Shown here: positions 45,247 to 57,475 of the stretch, one piece after another | Layout: every line of letters begins with the position of its first letter | How positions within the stretch are numbered: the stretch's first letter is position 1 | Assembly: GCA_028564705.1 (NCBI GenBank) | Contig: JAPXFQ010002919.1 | Location: 62,001 to 126,000, forward strand | Reading direction: 5' to 3' | From: Apricaphanius iberus | Lineage: Eukaryota > Chordata > Actinopteri > Cyprinodontiformes > Aphaniidae | DNA length: 64,000 nt | Notes under the pieces: model-generated | What the model was told of the DNA's origin: nothing | What the model saw: only the letters and a program-made list of their open reading frames with translations | The model's database searches: none | Translations under genes and position numbers: made by a program

Positions 45247-46748
45247 CAGACGTGGACAAAATTGTTGGTACCCTTCATTAAATAAAAGAAAAACTCATAA
45301 TGGTCACAGAAATAACTTTAATCTGACAAAAGTAATAATAAATAAAAATTATATAAATGTTGACCAATGAAAGTCATACATTGCTTTTCATCCATGCTTC
45401 AACAGAATTATATTGTTATTTGTTAATCCAAGGTATGTCCACTAATCAGCATCCTAGGTGTCTACAATCCTGTAATCACTCAGTGGGCCTATATATAGGA
45501 CTCCAGGTAGTCACTGTGTTGTTTGGTGACGTGGTGTGTACCACACTCAATATAAACCAGAGGAAGCAAAGGAAAGAGTTGTCTCAGGAGATGAGAAAGA
45601 AAATCATAGACAAGCATGTTAACTGTAAAGGCTATAAGACCATCTCCAAGCAGCTAGATGTTTCTGTGACTACAGCTGCACATGTCATTCAGTAATGTAC
45701 GATCCATGGGACTGTAGCCAACCTCCCTGGACGTGGCTGCAGGAGGAAAATTGATGACAGATCAAAGAGACGGATAATCCAAATGGTAACAAAAGAGCCT
45801 AGAAAGACTTCAAAATAGATCCAAGCTGAACTTTATGCTCAAGGAACATCAGTGTCAGATCGGAACATCCTTCGCTGTTTGAGCCAGAGGACAAATCATT
45901 AAAAAAACCAGACTGGAGTATGCCAAACTACATGCTGACGAGCCACAAAGCTTCTGGGAGAATGTCCTGTGGACAGATGAGACAAAAATTTAACTTTTTG
46001 CCAAGGCACATCAGCTCTATGTTCACAGACGGAAAAATTAAGCATATCTAGAAAAGAACACGGTCCCTACTGTGAAACATGGGGGAGGCTCGGTTATGTT
46101 CTGGGGCTGATTTGCTGCATCTGACACAGGGTGTCTTGAATCTGTGCAGGGTACAATGAAATCTCAAGACTATCAGGGGATTCTAGAGAGAAATGTGCTG
46201 GCCAGTGTCAGAAAGCATGGTCTCAGTCGCAGGTCACGGGTCTTACAACAGGAAAATGACCCAAAACACACAGCTAAAAACACCCAAGAAGGGCTAAGAG
46301 GAAAACACTGGCCTTCTATGAGCCCTGATCTCAATCCTATTGAGCATCTTTGGAAGGAGCTGAAACGTGCTGTCTGGAAAAGGCGCCCTTCAAACCGGAA
46401 ACAACTAGAACAGTTTGCTCATGAGGAGTGGGCCAAAATACCTGCTGAGAGGTGCAGAAGTCTCATTGACAGTTACAGGAATCATTTGATTGCAGTGATT
46501 GCCTCAAAAGGTTGTGCAACCAAATATTAAGTTGTGGGTACCATCATTTTTGTCCAGGCCTGTTTCATGCATTTATTTTTTAAATAATTCCGTTGAAGCA
46601 TGGATGAAAAGCAATGTCTGACTTTCATTGGTCAACATTTATATAATTTTTATTTATTATTACTTTTGTCAGATTAAAGTTATTTCTGTGACCATTATGA
46701 GTTTTTCTTTGATTTAATGAAGGGTACCAACAATTTTGTCCACGTCTG
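45247..46748 (+). mobile_element. Tc1-like transposon, 1502 bp, with ~165-bp inverted repeats
   Basis: Starts CAGACGTGGACAAAATTG and ends with its exact reverse complement, flanked by TA on both sides (45245-45246, 46749-46750). The inverted repeats run about 165 bp with about three differences by eye. The family is different from the elements at 43.5 and 49.7 kb. The transposase gene inside is interrupted. Confidence 0.95.
45591..46530 (+). pseudogene. Tc1-like transposase with stops and a frameshift
   Basis: The N-terminal DNA-binding part reads EMRKKIIDKHVNCKGYKTIS. Later boxes are WTDETK (first Asp kept), KHGGGSVMFWG, QQENDPKHTA (Glu where the family usually has Asp) and SPDLNPIEHLWKEL (catalytic Glu kept). 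Stops occur at 45693, 45816, 45991, 46039 and 46108, and a frame change lies between 45816 and 45991. The last 128 codons are open. The near-identical inverted repeats contrast with this broken gene. Confidence 0.92.
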
Positions 46749-49721
46749 TAGGAGGTTTGTATTCTGTGTATGAAGACATTCTGTAGTTTATTGGAATTTT
46801 TTCTTTTTTTAAAGGCCAGGGATACCTTACAAAACAAGAGGAAAAATTCATACTTTAGCATCCCATGCTCAGTTTTTTGGAAAGCCAACACTAGGATTAC
46901 CATTAGCTTTCAGCAGATGGTATTTTACCTCACAATATACTTAATGAACTTAACCTTGTACTGCTTAACCCTGGTCTTCAAGAATGTCATGAGATCTGTT
47001 TTTTTTACATGAACACAGATGAACACTTTTCCCTAAATGCATGCATTTCTGGCAATCTCCAATGTCCGACTTTATTTGCTTGGTAGAGCTAAATTAATAG
47101 CAGCCCTCACTCTGCATATAGTTGCAAAATTTGAAGAATATGCAAACTAAGGTTTGCAAATATCATTTTATGAATTGTCCAAGTGTGTTTATCCCACACA
47201 AAATTAATTGTTTAGTGAAATTAACAAAATTAATGGTAGTCTGTTATAAGAACATGAAAATCTTTTTGTTATGTTTCTGTGACAACAAACACAAGATTTT
47301 AATTTCAATGTTGCTGTACATGATAGAAGATTACATATCATGTTGTGATTTTTGAAGGATCCAAGTGCAGAGACTAAATGTGGCAGAACAAATGTTAGTT
47401 TGCCTTCCTGAAAAAAACTAAACACAAAGGAATTAATTAGTGAGGCAACACCTTACCCACAATTAAGCACACAGAGAAATTACCTGACTATAATAAGACC
47501 TCTTGAACACAGATGAAAAAGCAAATTATCAAAACACAGACAAAAAAATGTAAAATCATAACTCACAAACCCAAGAATTGCAGCTGTCTAAGCTTAAACA
47601 TTGATATGTGCGTAGACTATAGAGATCCCTGAGATAAAATTTATTTTCTGTATGCATGGATTCATTTTCTGTATGTGTAACCTGCAGGGATCAAATAATT
47701 TACAGTTGTCACATTTTTTCTGAAAGTTTCATTTCCCCTCATAAACATTTTATCACTGTTTCTGAAAGTGAGTCACTGAGTGTGGTTTTGGTAAACTTAT
47801 GGTCTTATTTTGAGATCATTCAACTTTGGCCTTCAGTATTGGGAGCTGTAAATTTGGTGTGCTCTGGTTATCAAGGTGACTGGAGCACAGAGAGGTCATT
47901 GAATGACCGCTGTGCTCTCAACCCTACTTGTCTGTCACACTTGCTGTGACCATAGCTTTGTAAATGGGGGGCACGCAGGTGACGAACAAAATACAAGAGC
48001 TGTGACAGCAAGGAAAGTGGGAACATATGGATGAAGTTGTCCATAAAGCCCTTTAAATATAATACATGAAGTCAGGAGGGTGAACTGGTTTGAAGGGCTT
48101 TCAGACTCTGCCATGTTCAAGAATAAGATTTGGGCATATTGTGTTTTGACGCAACAGGATTTTCACAAGGACATATTGGGGGTTATGACCCAAACTGAGA
48201 TGAGCTTCAAAGTCAGAGAGAGCTAGAAAACAGAGGAGCTGATATGAATCACTTTGATAGTTTATCAAGCCACATCTTCTGTGCAGTGATGAACAACTTC
48301 AGATCTTTTTAGATGAACATATCTTTCAGGGTTCACAGAGTTTGTAAGGTATTTTTGGCATCAGTTCCTTGCGTTTTGCTGTTAGGCATGAGCTGGAAAG
48401 CTGTGATGTGCCTGTGACCTATGGCATAATGTAATGTGTTTGGAAAGCATTTCCGCTCTGCAAGGCTGGACAAGGTTTAATAATGCCCGCTCTAGCTAGT
48501 TCATGCTCATCCCTATCTGGGGTGATGCTGGCAGAGTTTCCTATGTAAGTTCTGCGCCAAATTTTACCCATTAATTCTCCTTTGAATAATAAAATCAGAT
48601 GAGGTATATTATCCAGGGTTACCCCTATATACCTTGGAGTTACATTTATTTCTATTTTAAAGATATATAGTTATTTAGTTATAATGTGGATATATAGTGT
48701 TTCAATAACCTTTTTTGTTGGCTTTTCTAACTCACAGCTCATGGATGACTAGCATGAATAGGAGTCTGGCACATTCTATCCGTCTCATTGCACCCGCGCC
48801 CAGCCGCAACATGCTTGCTTACCCCTACAAAATGAAAAATCAATACATGTCTCCTGTCTCCTCCATCTTTTGCAGGACAATTGACCCTGACACCATGATC
48901 TCTCAGTGTGAGTGATATTATTTCCACTAAGCTGGGCCAGAGGTAAGAGGCACATTTTTCAGTGGGCAAGCAGGACACCTCTTAAGGCGCCTCTGTGCCA
49001 ATGGCCAATAAAGTCAAGTGCAGGCCATTGAGCAAATAAATAGTTTTGTCAGGTTTAGGGCCTTTGAAGGCTTGATAAAACTGAAGGCATTTTTACCACA
49101 TGTCAAAGTTCAGCTTGTTTTAAAATATAATTTACCACACACAGCAACAGTTGGAGCCATGATTTTCAAACTGTTGTACGACTATCACAGTTAGTACTTT
49201 AACAAATAAACACAATATGCCTTAAAGATGAATTGATGAAAGAAACTGTTTACTGATTTCCCAGAAAGTTCCTGAAAGAAAATAAATTAAAGGTAAATTA
49301 AGAACAAAGCAGATTGTATTCAGTGTTCCTTTCACCTCTAAACCTATAACATGGAAAGAATAGAGTAGAACATTCCTTTAATAGTTCCACAAGGGGAAAT
49401 TCAGTTGTAACAGCAGTCAAGAACAACAGATATGAAACAAGTAATGAAAGTCACTCCAAGTATTTACAGATGAGAAAAATATTTACATAAGAATGTTCAA
49501 AAACAAGTGAAGATTGTGTGTAGTACTATGCACAACTTGGATCTGAGAATTATATCAAACCCAACTAAAATTACGCTGTTCCAATAAAAAAAAAAAGCTT
49601 TAGGTAATAATGTGCTCCAGTGACCATTAGCCAAACAAGCTCATAACAACGTTACTATGTGTCATGAACTTCTTTATACTGCAGCAACATGCTCACCTAA
49701 GGAGTTGTATGAGGAGGTATA
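46749..49721. other. Non-coding DNA
   Basis: No supported gene in about 3 kb. 48700-48960 is a higher-complexity patch with a weak 32-bp exon-like segment (48876-48907) between TTTTGCAG and GTGAGT. The rest is AT-rich. Confidence 0.4.
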
Positions 49722-50925
49722 CAGTCATGGCAAGTCGTGAATAACACAAATATTAGTTTTCACAAAGTTTGCTGCTAAACTGCTTTTAGATCTTTGTTTC
49801 ATTTCTTTCTGTGATGTACTGAGATTATTATGTCAGGCTGATTGGGTTACAATGGCAGACTTGACATGTTAAAAGGAGGGTGATGCTTGAAATCATTGTT
49901 CTTCCATTGTTAACCATGGTGACCTGCAAAGAAACGCGTGCAGCCATCATTGCGTTGCATAAAAATGGCTTCACAGGCAAAGCTATTGTGGCTACTAAGA
50001 TTGCACCTAAATCAACAATTTATAGGATTATCAAGAATTTTAAGGAAAGAGGTTCAATTCTTGTTAAGAAGGCTTCAAGGCGTCCAAGAAAGTCCAGCAA
50101 GCGCCAAGATTGTCTCCTAAAGAGGATTCAGCTGCGGGATCGGAGTGCCACCAGGGCAGAGCTTGCTCAGGAATGGCAGCATACAGGTGTGAGCGCATCT
50201 GCATGCACAGTGAGGCGAAGACTTTTGGAAGATGGCCTGGCGTGAAGAAGGGCAGCAAAGACGCTACTTCTCTCCAAAAAAGACATCAGGGACAGATTGA
50301 TCTTCTGCAGAAAGTATGGTGAATGGACTGCTGAGGACTGGGGCAAAGTCATATTCTCCCATGAAGCCTCTTTCAGATTGTTTGGGGCATCTGGAAAAAG
50401 GCTTTGCCCGGAGAAGAAAAGGTAAGCGCTACCATCAGTCCTGTGTCATGCCAACAGTAAAGCATCCTGAGACCATTCATGTGTGGGGTTGCTTCTCATC
50501 CAAGGGAGTGGGCTCACTTACAATTTTGCCCAAAAACACAGCCATGAATAAAGAATGGTACCAAAACACCCTCTAACAGCAACTTCTTCCAACAATCCAA
50601 CAAAAGTCTGGTGAAGAACAATGCATTTTCCAGCACGATGGAGCACCGTGCCATAAGGTAAAAGTGATAACTACGTGGCCCGGGGACCAAAACGTTGAAA
50701 TTTTTCTGAAAAAGAATGGCCAACACTGCAAATACTGTCTCTTTGCAGAAATGTCATGTAATTGTCAATAAAAGCCTTTGAAACGTATTAAGTGCTTTAA
50801 ATTATATTTCAGTACATCACAGAAACAAAAGAAGCAAACATCTAACAAAGATCTAAAAGCAGTTTAGCAGCAAACTTTGTGAAAACTAATATCTGTGTCA
50901 TTCTCAAAACTTTTGGCCACGATTG
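49722..50925 (+). mobile_element. Tc1-like transposon, 1204 bp, internally deleted
   Basis: Left end CAGTCATGGCAAGTCGTGAA; right end (reverse complement) CAATCGTGGCCAAAAGTT. TA lies on both sides (49720-49721, 50926-50927). The inverted repeats share CACAAAGTTTGCTGCTAAAC, AGATCTTTGTT and CTGTGATGTACTGA. A third Tc1 family in this cluster. Confidence 0.93.
49917..50760 (+). pseudogene. Tc1-like transposase lacking the catalytic Glu region
   Basis: The N-terminal domain is well preserved: CKETRAAIIALHKNGFTG, APKSTIYRIIKNFKERGS and SACTVRRRLLEDGLA. Next come KDRLIFCRKYGEW-type residues and VIFSHEASFRLFG (His where the family has the first Asp, near 50358). Then MPTVKHPETIHVWGCFS and FQHDGAPCHKVKVI (second Asp kept, near 50638). 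After TWPGDQNVEIF the sequence jumps to LKKNGQHCKY, so about 55 residues including the SPDLNPIEN box are deleted. Frameshifts and a stop at 50574 add to the damage. Confidence 0.92.
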
Positions 50926-52264
50926 TAGTACTGTGTGTCTGAACGATTTATTGAAATTTAAATGTCAGATGTTTATATAAACATTTTTATGTAAAGCATC
51001 CATATTTGATTGTGACATCTTATTGGTGAGACCACCTGAATTTTCTACTTTGAATTCACCATTTTAAAGAACTTTTTCTATTCTATCCTACTTCCATTTA
51101 ATCTTAGAAAGAAGAAGAATACATTATTAGACCATGTTCTTCAATCAATATTGCATTTTCATTGTACATCTTGTAAAATGTATGGTGTTGTAAAAAAAAA
51201 TGTTTTCTTTTCTAATGACCTAAGACACTTAAAATGTCTGCTAATATGTCAGGACTTTACAGGAGTTGGTATTTACAGGGACTTACTACTCAGGGTTTGA
51301 AAGCCACTGTTCCTTTAGTTTTTTAGTTTTTCTTCTGATTAATCGTGTTTTTTTAACCGATATACTGTAAATAGAAGCCTGTGATACCAACTTTCTGCTG
51401 AGGTGTCGCACTTTGAGCTTTCTAACAGCCACATTTTAATGTATCGATATATACTCTGTCAGCACATTTCAGAAATTATGGGCTAGATTAAACAGCAACT
51501 TTGACCCACCTGTCAGAGGATACAAGCTTTTTTTTGCTGAGAGAGATTAATGCTTTGCTTTAACATTTTCTCCTGAACCTCCCAGAATGTTAATCAGAGT
51601 GCAGGAGCAGCAGCGGCAGGGAGATTGGTCATTAGGGAAGGTGAAACACATTGATTTTTAATTTTGACATGCAAATTTGTTTGCCACCCTATTTGTACAG
51701 TAAGCTGACCTGCTTGTGTTCTTCTCAACTCTTCTTAGCATCAGTATACTTTGTTTAGAAGTGGCAGATTAGTTTACTTTATAGGTAAGGTGGTTTAAGA
51801 TAAATTTTCAATCTTAAAAACAATGTATTCTATATTCCATTTAAAACTCCACAACAACCTACCGGTAGTTTCCACGTTCAGTAAATACAATGACCTGATT
51901 CGTACAAAGGATACTAGAATCTTTTACAATATAAATGGCCATAACATTCTAAAATTATCTTCTGACATTGATGTAATTAGGCTTTAATGTGATAAACCAG
52001 CACAGTACCACAAGTAGTACAAAAGTAAAATGGAAAGTTATATACTTTTTAAAAATTGTTTAGCAGAGATCCAGTGTGGCACGTAAAAGTGATCACCCTG
52101 CTTTCCTTTGATACCCCTAAATAAAATCCAGTGCAACCAACAGTATAACTTATTCTCAGTATGAATAAAAATATTCAAATGTTGACAGTTGGAAAATATT
52201 AACTCTTCTTAGGGAAAATTTAGAGAATAAAAACTGTCAACAAAACCTATGTTCAAAATTAAAA
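50926..52264. other. Non-coding DNA with possible regulatory patch
   Basis: 51590-51700 contains an octamer ATGCAAAT (51669-51676) and AGCAGCAGCGGCAGGGAG in less AT-rich sequence. 52080-52150 faintly resembles Tc1 internal sequence. No gene. Confidence 0.35.
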
Positions 52265-52405
52265 TAATTGAATTCAGTTTATGCACTGTATATAGTGTTA
52301 ATTAACAACAGATGTCATCTCAAGACACTTTACGAGAAAAGTGATTTCAGTACATAGTACATAAATTCCAATCAGTTAAAAATTTTCTGTGTAAAGAATC
52401 CCAGC
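52265..52405 (-). mobile_element. L2-type LINE 3' end fragment, antisense
   Basis: The plus strand shows AATTGAATTCAG, then AACAACAGATGTCATCTCAAG and ACTTTACGAGAAAAG. These are the reverse of the L2 terminal block seen at 16871-16945. A further AATCAGTTAAAAATTTTCTGT stretch corresponds to the upstream 3'UTR. Confidence 0.75.
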
Positions 52406-53289
52406 AGATTCAATACCATACAATACGTTTTAGACTCAACCATGAAGTAATAATATTTATTTGTCCATTATCAAGAACCTAAAATACAACAAGAGAAATT
52501 GAAAGGTCAATGCCCACTATCAGACCTCAATATTTCATCCCTGGCATAGTGTACCACCTGAAACGTGTCCACACCGATCAATCTATTCTGTGAAGGTAGC
52601 AAAGTCTCTTACTGTGAACAGGGGCTTGAAGGAAACAGATATCAGCCCTGTAGGGGAAGAACGCCCATTTTAATGAGTCAACAAACATTCATACAGACTG
52701 AGCACAATCAAAAAAACTCCAGGTGTTTTGTAAACTATTTGGCCTAGGTATTTGACCTTCTTCAGCACTGACACCCTCATATACATCTTTGTCATTTCCA
52801 CTGCCTGAGGATTATCTGTTTAGCTATGAGGTTTTGGATTCTATAGGTAAGAAAGTAAAAGATGACTTACGTTACACATATTCCTTCAGCCTGCTCTGAG
52901 CCTCTGCCTGCTTCACTGCACAGCTGGATGAGCCGCATCAGCAGTTCAACTCTGCCTGCCGCTGTGATAGTTTCTTAGAAGTGTGTTAGCCATTTCAGCG
53001 AAGCAGATAACTCACAAAACCTGCAGTCTGTCAAGGCGTGTCACAAATTTAGCTCAGCCAGAGCGCCTGTGGCACTGTCAGGCAGAATTAGAAAAAAATT
53101 AAGACATCCATCCCAGAGACACTGTGTAGGAAGATAGAAACAGAAACAGGCAGCAGTAGATTGACATATTTGCCACATATTCACTTGAGCGTGTTCATGG
53201 GAGCACAAGTGGTGTCAGTGGCAGCACTTTCTCACCTCAGTGACAGTGAAAAAGGCTGTGATCAGTGCAGTGGAAGGCACAGCATGGTG
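52406..53289. other. Non-coding DNA
   Basis: No gene recognised. Confidence 0.5.
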
Positions 53290-53520
53290 GGGTTGGATTA
53301 GCTATGATAATATGATGACAGTAATTGAGCTTGTCATAATTGCTCAATCATTGAGCCTTTCCCCGGGGTCTGAGAGGCAACTGTTAGCTGCTGTACAAGC
53401 CGTCATTAGAGGCTTGTGATACCGGGATAATTCACTTACATCAGAACGAGTGACACTTTGATCATTCTGTGTGTCACTGAGTTAGGCCACAAGATAAGGG
53501 ATAATTTTCTCTGTAATATT
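53290..53520. promoter_or_regulatory. Candidate conserved non-coding block
   Basis: A dense set of ATTGAGC/GCTCAAT inverted words (AATTGAGC 53323-53330, GCTCAAT 53342-53348, ATTGAGC following), TAATTG-like cores and TGTCACTGAG/GAGTGACAC pairs in non-repetitive, non-coding sequence. Regulatory role inferred only. Confidence 0.2.
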
Positions 53521-53597
53521 ATTTATGATATTGATTTGTCTAGCATAAACATAACTTTGCAAGAAGAGGATTGGACCAGTTAGTCAGTGTTTTAACG

Positions 53598-53852
53598 TCC
53601 TTGCGAAAGTATTCATACACCGTAAACTTTTTGCCCATTGTGATGTTATGTTAAAAAATCAATATGATTCATCTCATCTAATGACCAATCTTCCCTTTAC
53701 TGCTACTCCTGAACTTACATTCTTTGAGGTTCAGAAGAGGTCAATATATTAAAGCACCTTGCAAATGTATTCATACACTTGCACTTTTTCACATTTTGAT
53801 GTTAAAGCCACAAGTTCTAATGTATGTTAATGACATTTTATGGGATAGACCA
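53598..53852 (+). mobile_element. Tc1-like terminal repeat fragments (two, same orientation)
   Basis: CCTTGCGAAAGTATTCATACACC (53599-53621) and CACCTTGCAAATGTATTCATACAC (53755-53778) are two related ends. The second continues into CACATTTTGATGTTAAAGCCAC and TTTTATGGGATAGACCACCC, as in a common fish Tc1 terminal repeat. No transposase lies between them. Confidence 0.65.
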
Positions 53853-53905
53853 CCCATCCATCCTTTATCTATAACTTCTATCCTTTGCAGGATTGCAAGG
53901 TCTAT
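53853..53905 (-). mobile_element. RTE/Rex3-type LINE tail, antisense fragment
   Basis: CCATCCATCCTTTATCTATAACTTCTATCCTTTGCAGGATTGCAAGGTCTATCC is a diverged reverse complement of the tail seen at 14165-14281 (read here in two parts: 53856-53874 and 53875-53909). Confidence 0.5.
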
Positions 53906-54064
53906 CCAGAAATTTGATTAGACTAATGCACAGACATGCTAAATGATCAGTTTTTTCTTAGAGCTTTATAAATAAAAACCTAAAAATGAGTTCTGTGTCT
54001 TTAACCAAAATTACCCCTAAACAGAAATGTCCTGGGGAAGTAAACTGACTCTGTGGTGGCTGAT

Positions 54065-55095
54065 TTTTATTTATTTTTTATTTGTTTTGCAAATAGTGCT
54101 TTGTAGCACCAACCCGAAGTTAAAAGTTGACATAGTTTATGACCAGGATGTGTAGGGTCTGCAGATATTTTTGCTACCCTTTTACTGTCTATGTACAAGT
54201 ACAAGCCCTAGTTTGAGGGAAATTTCAATCTTGATAATCTTCTCTGCAGACATAAATGCTCATTCCAGTCTGAACCTGTCCTGTTATGTTGATGAACCAA
54301 ACCACACAGTGATAAACTAACACAAGACGGAGTGATAATGATCGAGTGGAAGATGACCAGCAGCTCCTGTGGAAGGTTGTACTTCTTAACTTACCAAAGA
54401 AAGGGCAGTCTCTGTTGGAACTGCTTCCAAATAGTGTCTTTGTGTTAGGACCATGTCAAGTCCTGAGAAAAGTTGTTTCCTAAGAACCAGGACTTCTCCA
54501 TAGTAGACACAGTGTTATTGAGGATGATGAACGGAGGCAGTGTGGGGAGGTGTTCTCCAAAAGTCCACCGTCAACTCCACAGTTTTGAGCTGAGCTGGTT
54601 TAGTTCCATGGGGTTCTGAGCGCATAAGTGGACGAGGAGGACCACCTTCTGAGACTATCTCCATTATCCTGAATTTGACCAATAACAGGGGTATCATCTT
54701 CAAACTTCAGCAGTTTTACATACCAATCTGCTGAGATTCATTAAATATGTGTACAGAGAGAGGAGAACTAGAACACCCCCCTGGAAGGAGGTGGTGCTGA
54801 TGCTTCTTGTACAGGAGACAATGTTCCCCAGTTACAGCACTGTGGACTGGGTGAATTTCTGGTGGAGGATGTCTGGGTTGATGGTTTTGAAGGCCTAGCT
54901 AAAATCCACAAACAGGATCCCCGCATACATCCCTGTGTGGTTGAGGAAATGCAGGAGAAAGCGCAGTCTCAAAATTAAATGCAGCATCCATCGATACGAT
55001 TACACAGTAATGTTAGGGAGCCTGTGATGTCCTTCGGACGTCTCAACCCCAGTTTTTCAATGGATTTCAGAACCTAAGATGTAATCCTGTTATAG
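54065..55095 (-). pseudogene. Rex1-like LINE RT remnant, antisense
   Basis: On the minus strand from 55095 down: VLKSIEKLGLRRPKDITGSL, then GILFVDFS*AFKTINPDILH (catalytic block with a stop), KLLKFEDDTPVIGQIQD (FADDT box read as FEDDT), LKTVELTVDFWR, and HCLRSSSSITL-type residues. Near the end come LQTLHILVINYVNF and GATKHY. This order (VDFSSAFNTI, FADDTTVIG, KTVELTVDFRR, DPSHPGH) is that of the Rex1/Babar group. Multiple stops and frame changes make it inactive. The 5' part and 3'UTR end are not resolved. Confidence 0.88.
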
Positions 55096-57335
55096 TGCAG
55101 TTTTTAGGGGCCGTGAGAATGTTGCAACAGTTGAAGCAGTAGGAAACCTCACATGACTCCAGGTTCTTGATAAGCACAAACGTCCATTTGCAGATGTGCT
55201 AAAGTGGCATAAATATACACCAAAATAGGATTCTAGAAAGTTTTGAGTCAAGTAGGTATGCCTCATTTTTCAGAGATTAATTTGTAAAATGTTTTGTAAA
55301 TAATATATCCTTTTCATTCCACTACACAATATCCTTATGTTGATATATCACATAAAATTATATAAAGTACACTTAAATTTGTAGTTTTAATGTGCCAAAA
55401 TTTGAAAAAACGCTAAACCTGAAAAAGGTATTATTTACAATACATTGATAAATTTTTTGATTACATTTATTCTTCCATATTGTATGTGTCCAAATATGTT
55501 CACTGACCTAAAAGATTACCACTAAAATGCATTTCCTTGAATCACTCAGTAACAACTAAGATGTCATAAACCGTCAGTACCTGTGCTCCAGTTATAACTC
55601 CTGAGCAAAGTCAAAGGTGCTGAGGAACAAACAAATGATGACTACAGTGGTGGCATAGATTATTAGGACACATAGGTGGCAATGACAGGGGCACCTCACA
55701 GAAGAATTTACTGCCAGATTTTCTCCATGAGAATCTGGACCCAAATCCCCTATGCCACAATCGAGAGGACGAAGACAGAAAAAAAAGAGACAGAAATTGG
55801 AAAAAACAGCTGAGGGTGTAAATAATTCATGCAGACAATATGACTTTTTTATGTAAATTCAGTGCATTAACCCTCTATTATAATGATGGACGACAGATAC
55901 GGGTGATGTTTCCTTGGTAAGAGCTAATGGATGACCATCATAAATTCACTGCACATTTTATTGTGTTGCTGGGCAAAATTGTGCCTGCAGGCAACGTTGT
56001 TTACTTTTATGTCAGGGAGGAGGAGAAAAATCCCGCCGTCTTCAAAAGGAGAGATGGGGTAAAAGAGAATAGGGAATAAAAATAATGGGGCCCACACAGT
56101 GTGCCTTGCTCCATACCTTCTGCTATGTTTGGAGCAAGTGATCCCCCAACTGCCTACGTGTGGGTTCTTCCGCCTTCTTATCCCTTCTGTCTCCCCATTC
56201 CCTCGTCTTCTTCCTCCCCTCCAGCACTGTCTTCCTTGGAAAACAGCAGGGTCTGCTCACATTAAGCGGCACCACGCTCCTCCACGTTGATCCGATTGCA
56301 GATTGTCTGCCTTGCCAGTTACTTTTCAAAATTTGCGAGGTGTACAAAAAAACCTAATTTTTCTTCGCTGTCTTTTCTTCGCAGCTTACTTGCTGGGCAT
56401 TGTGAGAGCATCTGCTACAGATGTTTTCACTGTTACTTCTTGAGCAGCAAATCCTAAAAAAAATACTTTTCTAATATCTATGAAAAACGCATGATATTTA
56501 TGACTGATTTTGAAGCAAGTAAGTGAGCAGACAACAGTTTTTTGTTTTGTCGCTTAAGTTTTTACAACTGATGTAAGGGAAGAGGGCAGCACAAGTTTAA
56601 TCAACTTCTGGTTAGCCAGTCTATCATTCCCCTTTCTGCCCTCTAGGTTGCCCTCAGGCCTTTCTCAAATCAACACTCGGCCCACACTCACTTCTCTTAT
56701 TTTCAGTCTCTTTTCTCTCCTCCTCCTTCTGTGTCCCTCCTCCCTCATCTTCTCCCTCAAACCTTCCCTCCGTCTCTGATTTATCTTTTAATATTGTCTG
56801 CCTAATTAACACTACACCCTCATGTCTCATGTGTCTTGTTTTGGGTAGAGCTTTACCATACTAACCCCCCTCTCGCCTCTTAATATCCCAGTCCTTCGAA
56901 TTTTCTTCTTAAATGTGTTTGAAAGAGTAGACTTGCTTGGAGCAAATTATTTAGAACCAAAGTGAAAAGCCAACATACATAAACACAGCACAGTCTTTAA
57001 TGCAATTCACATCAACTGCCTTTAATTACTAACAACATAACAGAAAAAAATATTTTTTTTTCCCCCAAAAATCTGAGGGGCACATACATTAAGATATTTT
57101 GAGATTCTGTATGTTTGCACTGAACTTGAGCTTGTGTGCACTTCTAATTCTGAACTCAGATGCAAGGTTTTATTCCAAAAAATAGATTCACCAAGCAATG
57201 AGCATCTCTGAGCATTGATGCAATTTGCCCAAAATGTATTGGCCTGCCGTAAAATTTGCCATGTTTCTGTTAATCAGCCAAAACAGGGAGCTTTGTATTC
57301 TTCAAGATCAGAGCTGTTGTTATGTAAATCAATCA
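55096..57335. other. Non-coding DNA
   Basis: No gene supported. 55860-56030 and 56640-56830 are of moderate complexity and T/C-rich. Nothing recognised as a repeat family. Confidence 0.4.
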
Positions 57336-57475
57336 CTTCCAACCCTGGTCCTCGAAACACACTACCTTACCTTGTTTTAGATCAGGGTGCTCAAGTCCAG
57401 ATCTCGAGAGCTACCATCCTGCAACTCTTAGATACACTCTTAAACACACCTGAATCAAATGAATGCCTTTTAACA
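57336..57475. mobile_element. MITE-like interspersed repeat, partly nested
   Basis: AACCCTGGTCCTCGAAACAC (57341-57360) is one end type. From 57382 a GATCAGGGTGCTCAAGTCCAG...CCTGCAACTCTTAGA...ACACACCTGAATCAAATGAATG segment follows the pattern of an abundant fish MITE. The two pieces suggest a copy next to or inside another copy. Confidence 0.6.

Noticed and set aside
52080..52150. Faint resemblance to internal Tc1 sequence
   Set aside because: Too short and diverged; no inverted ends or transposase motif to support it.
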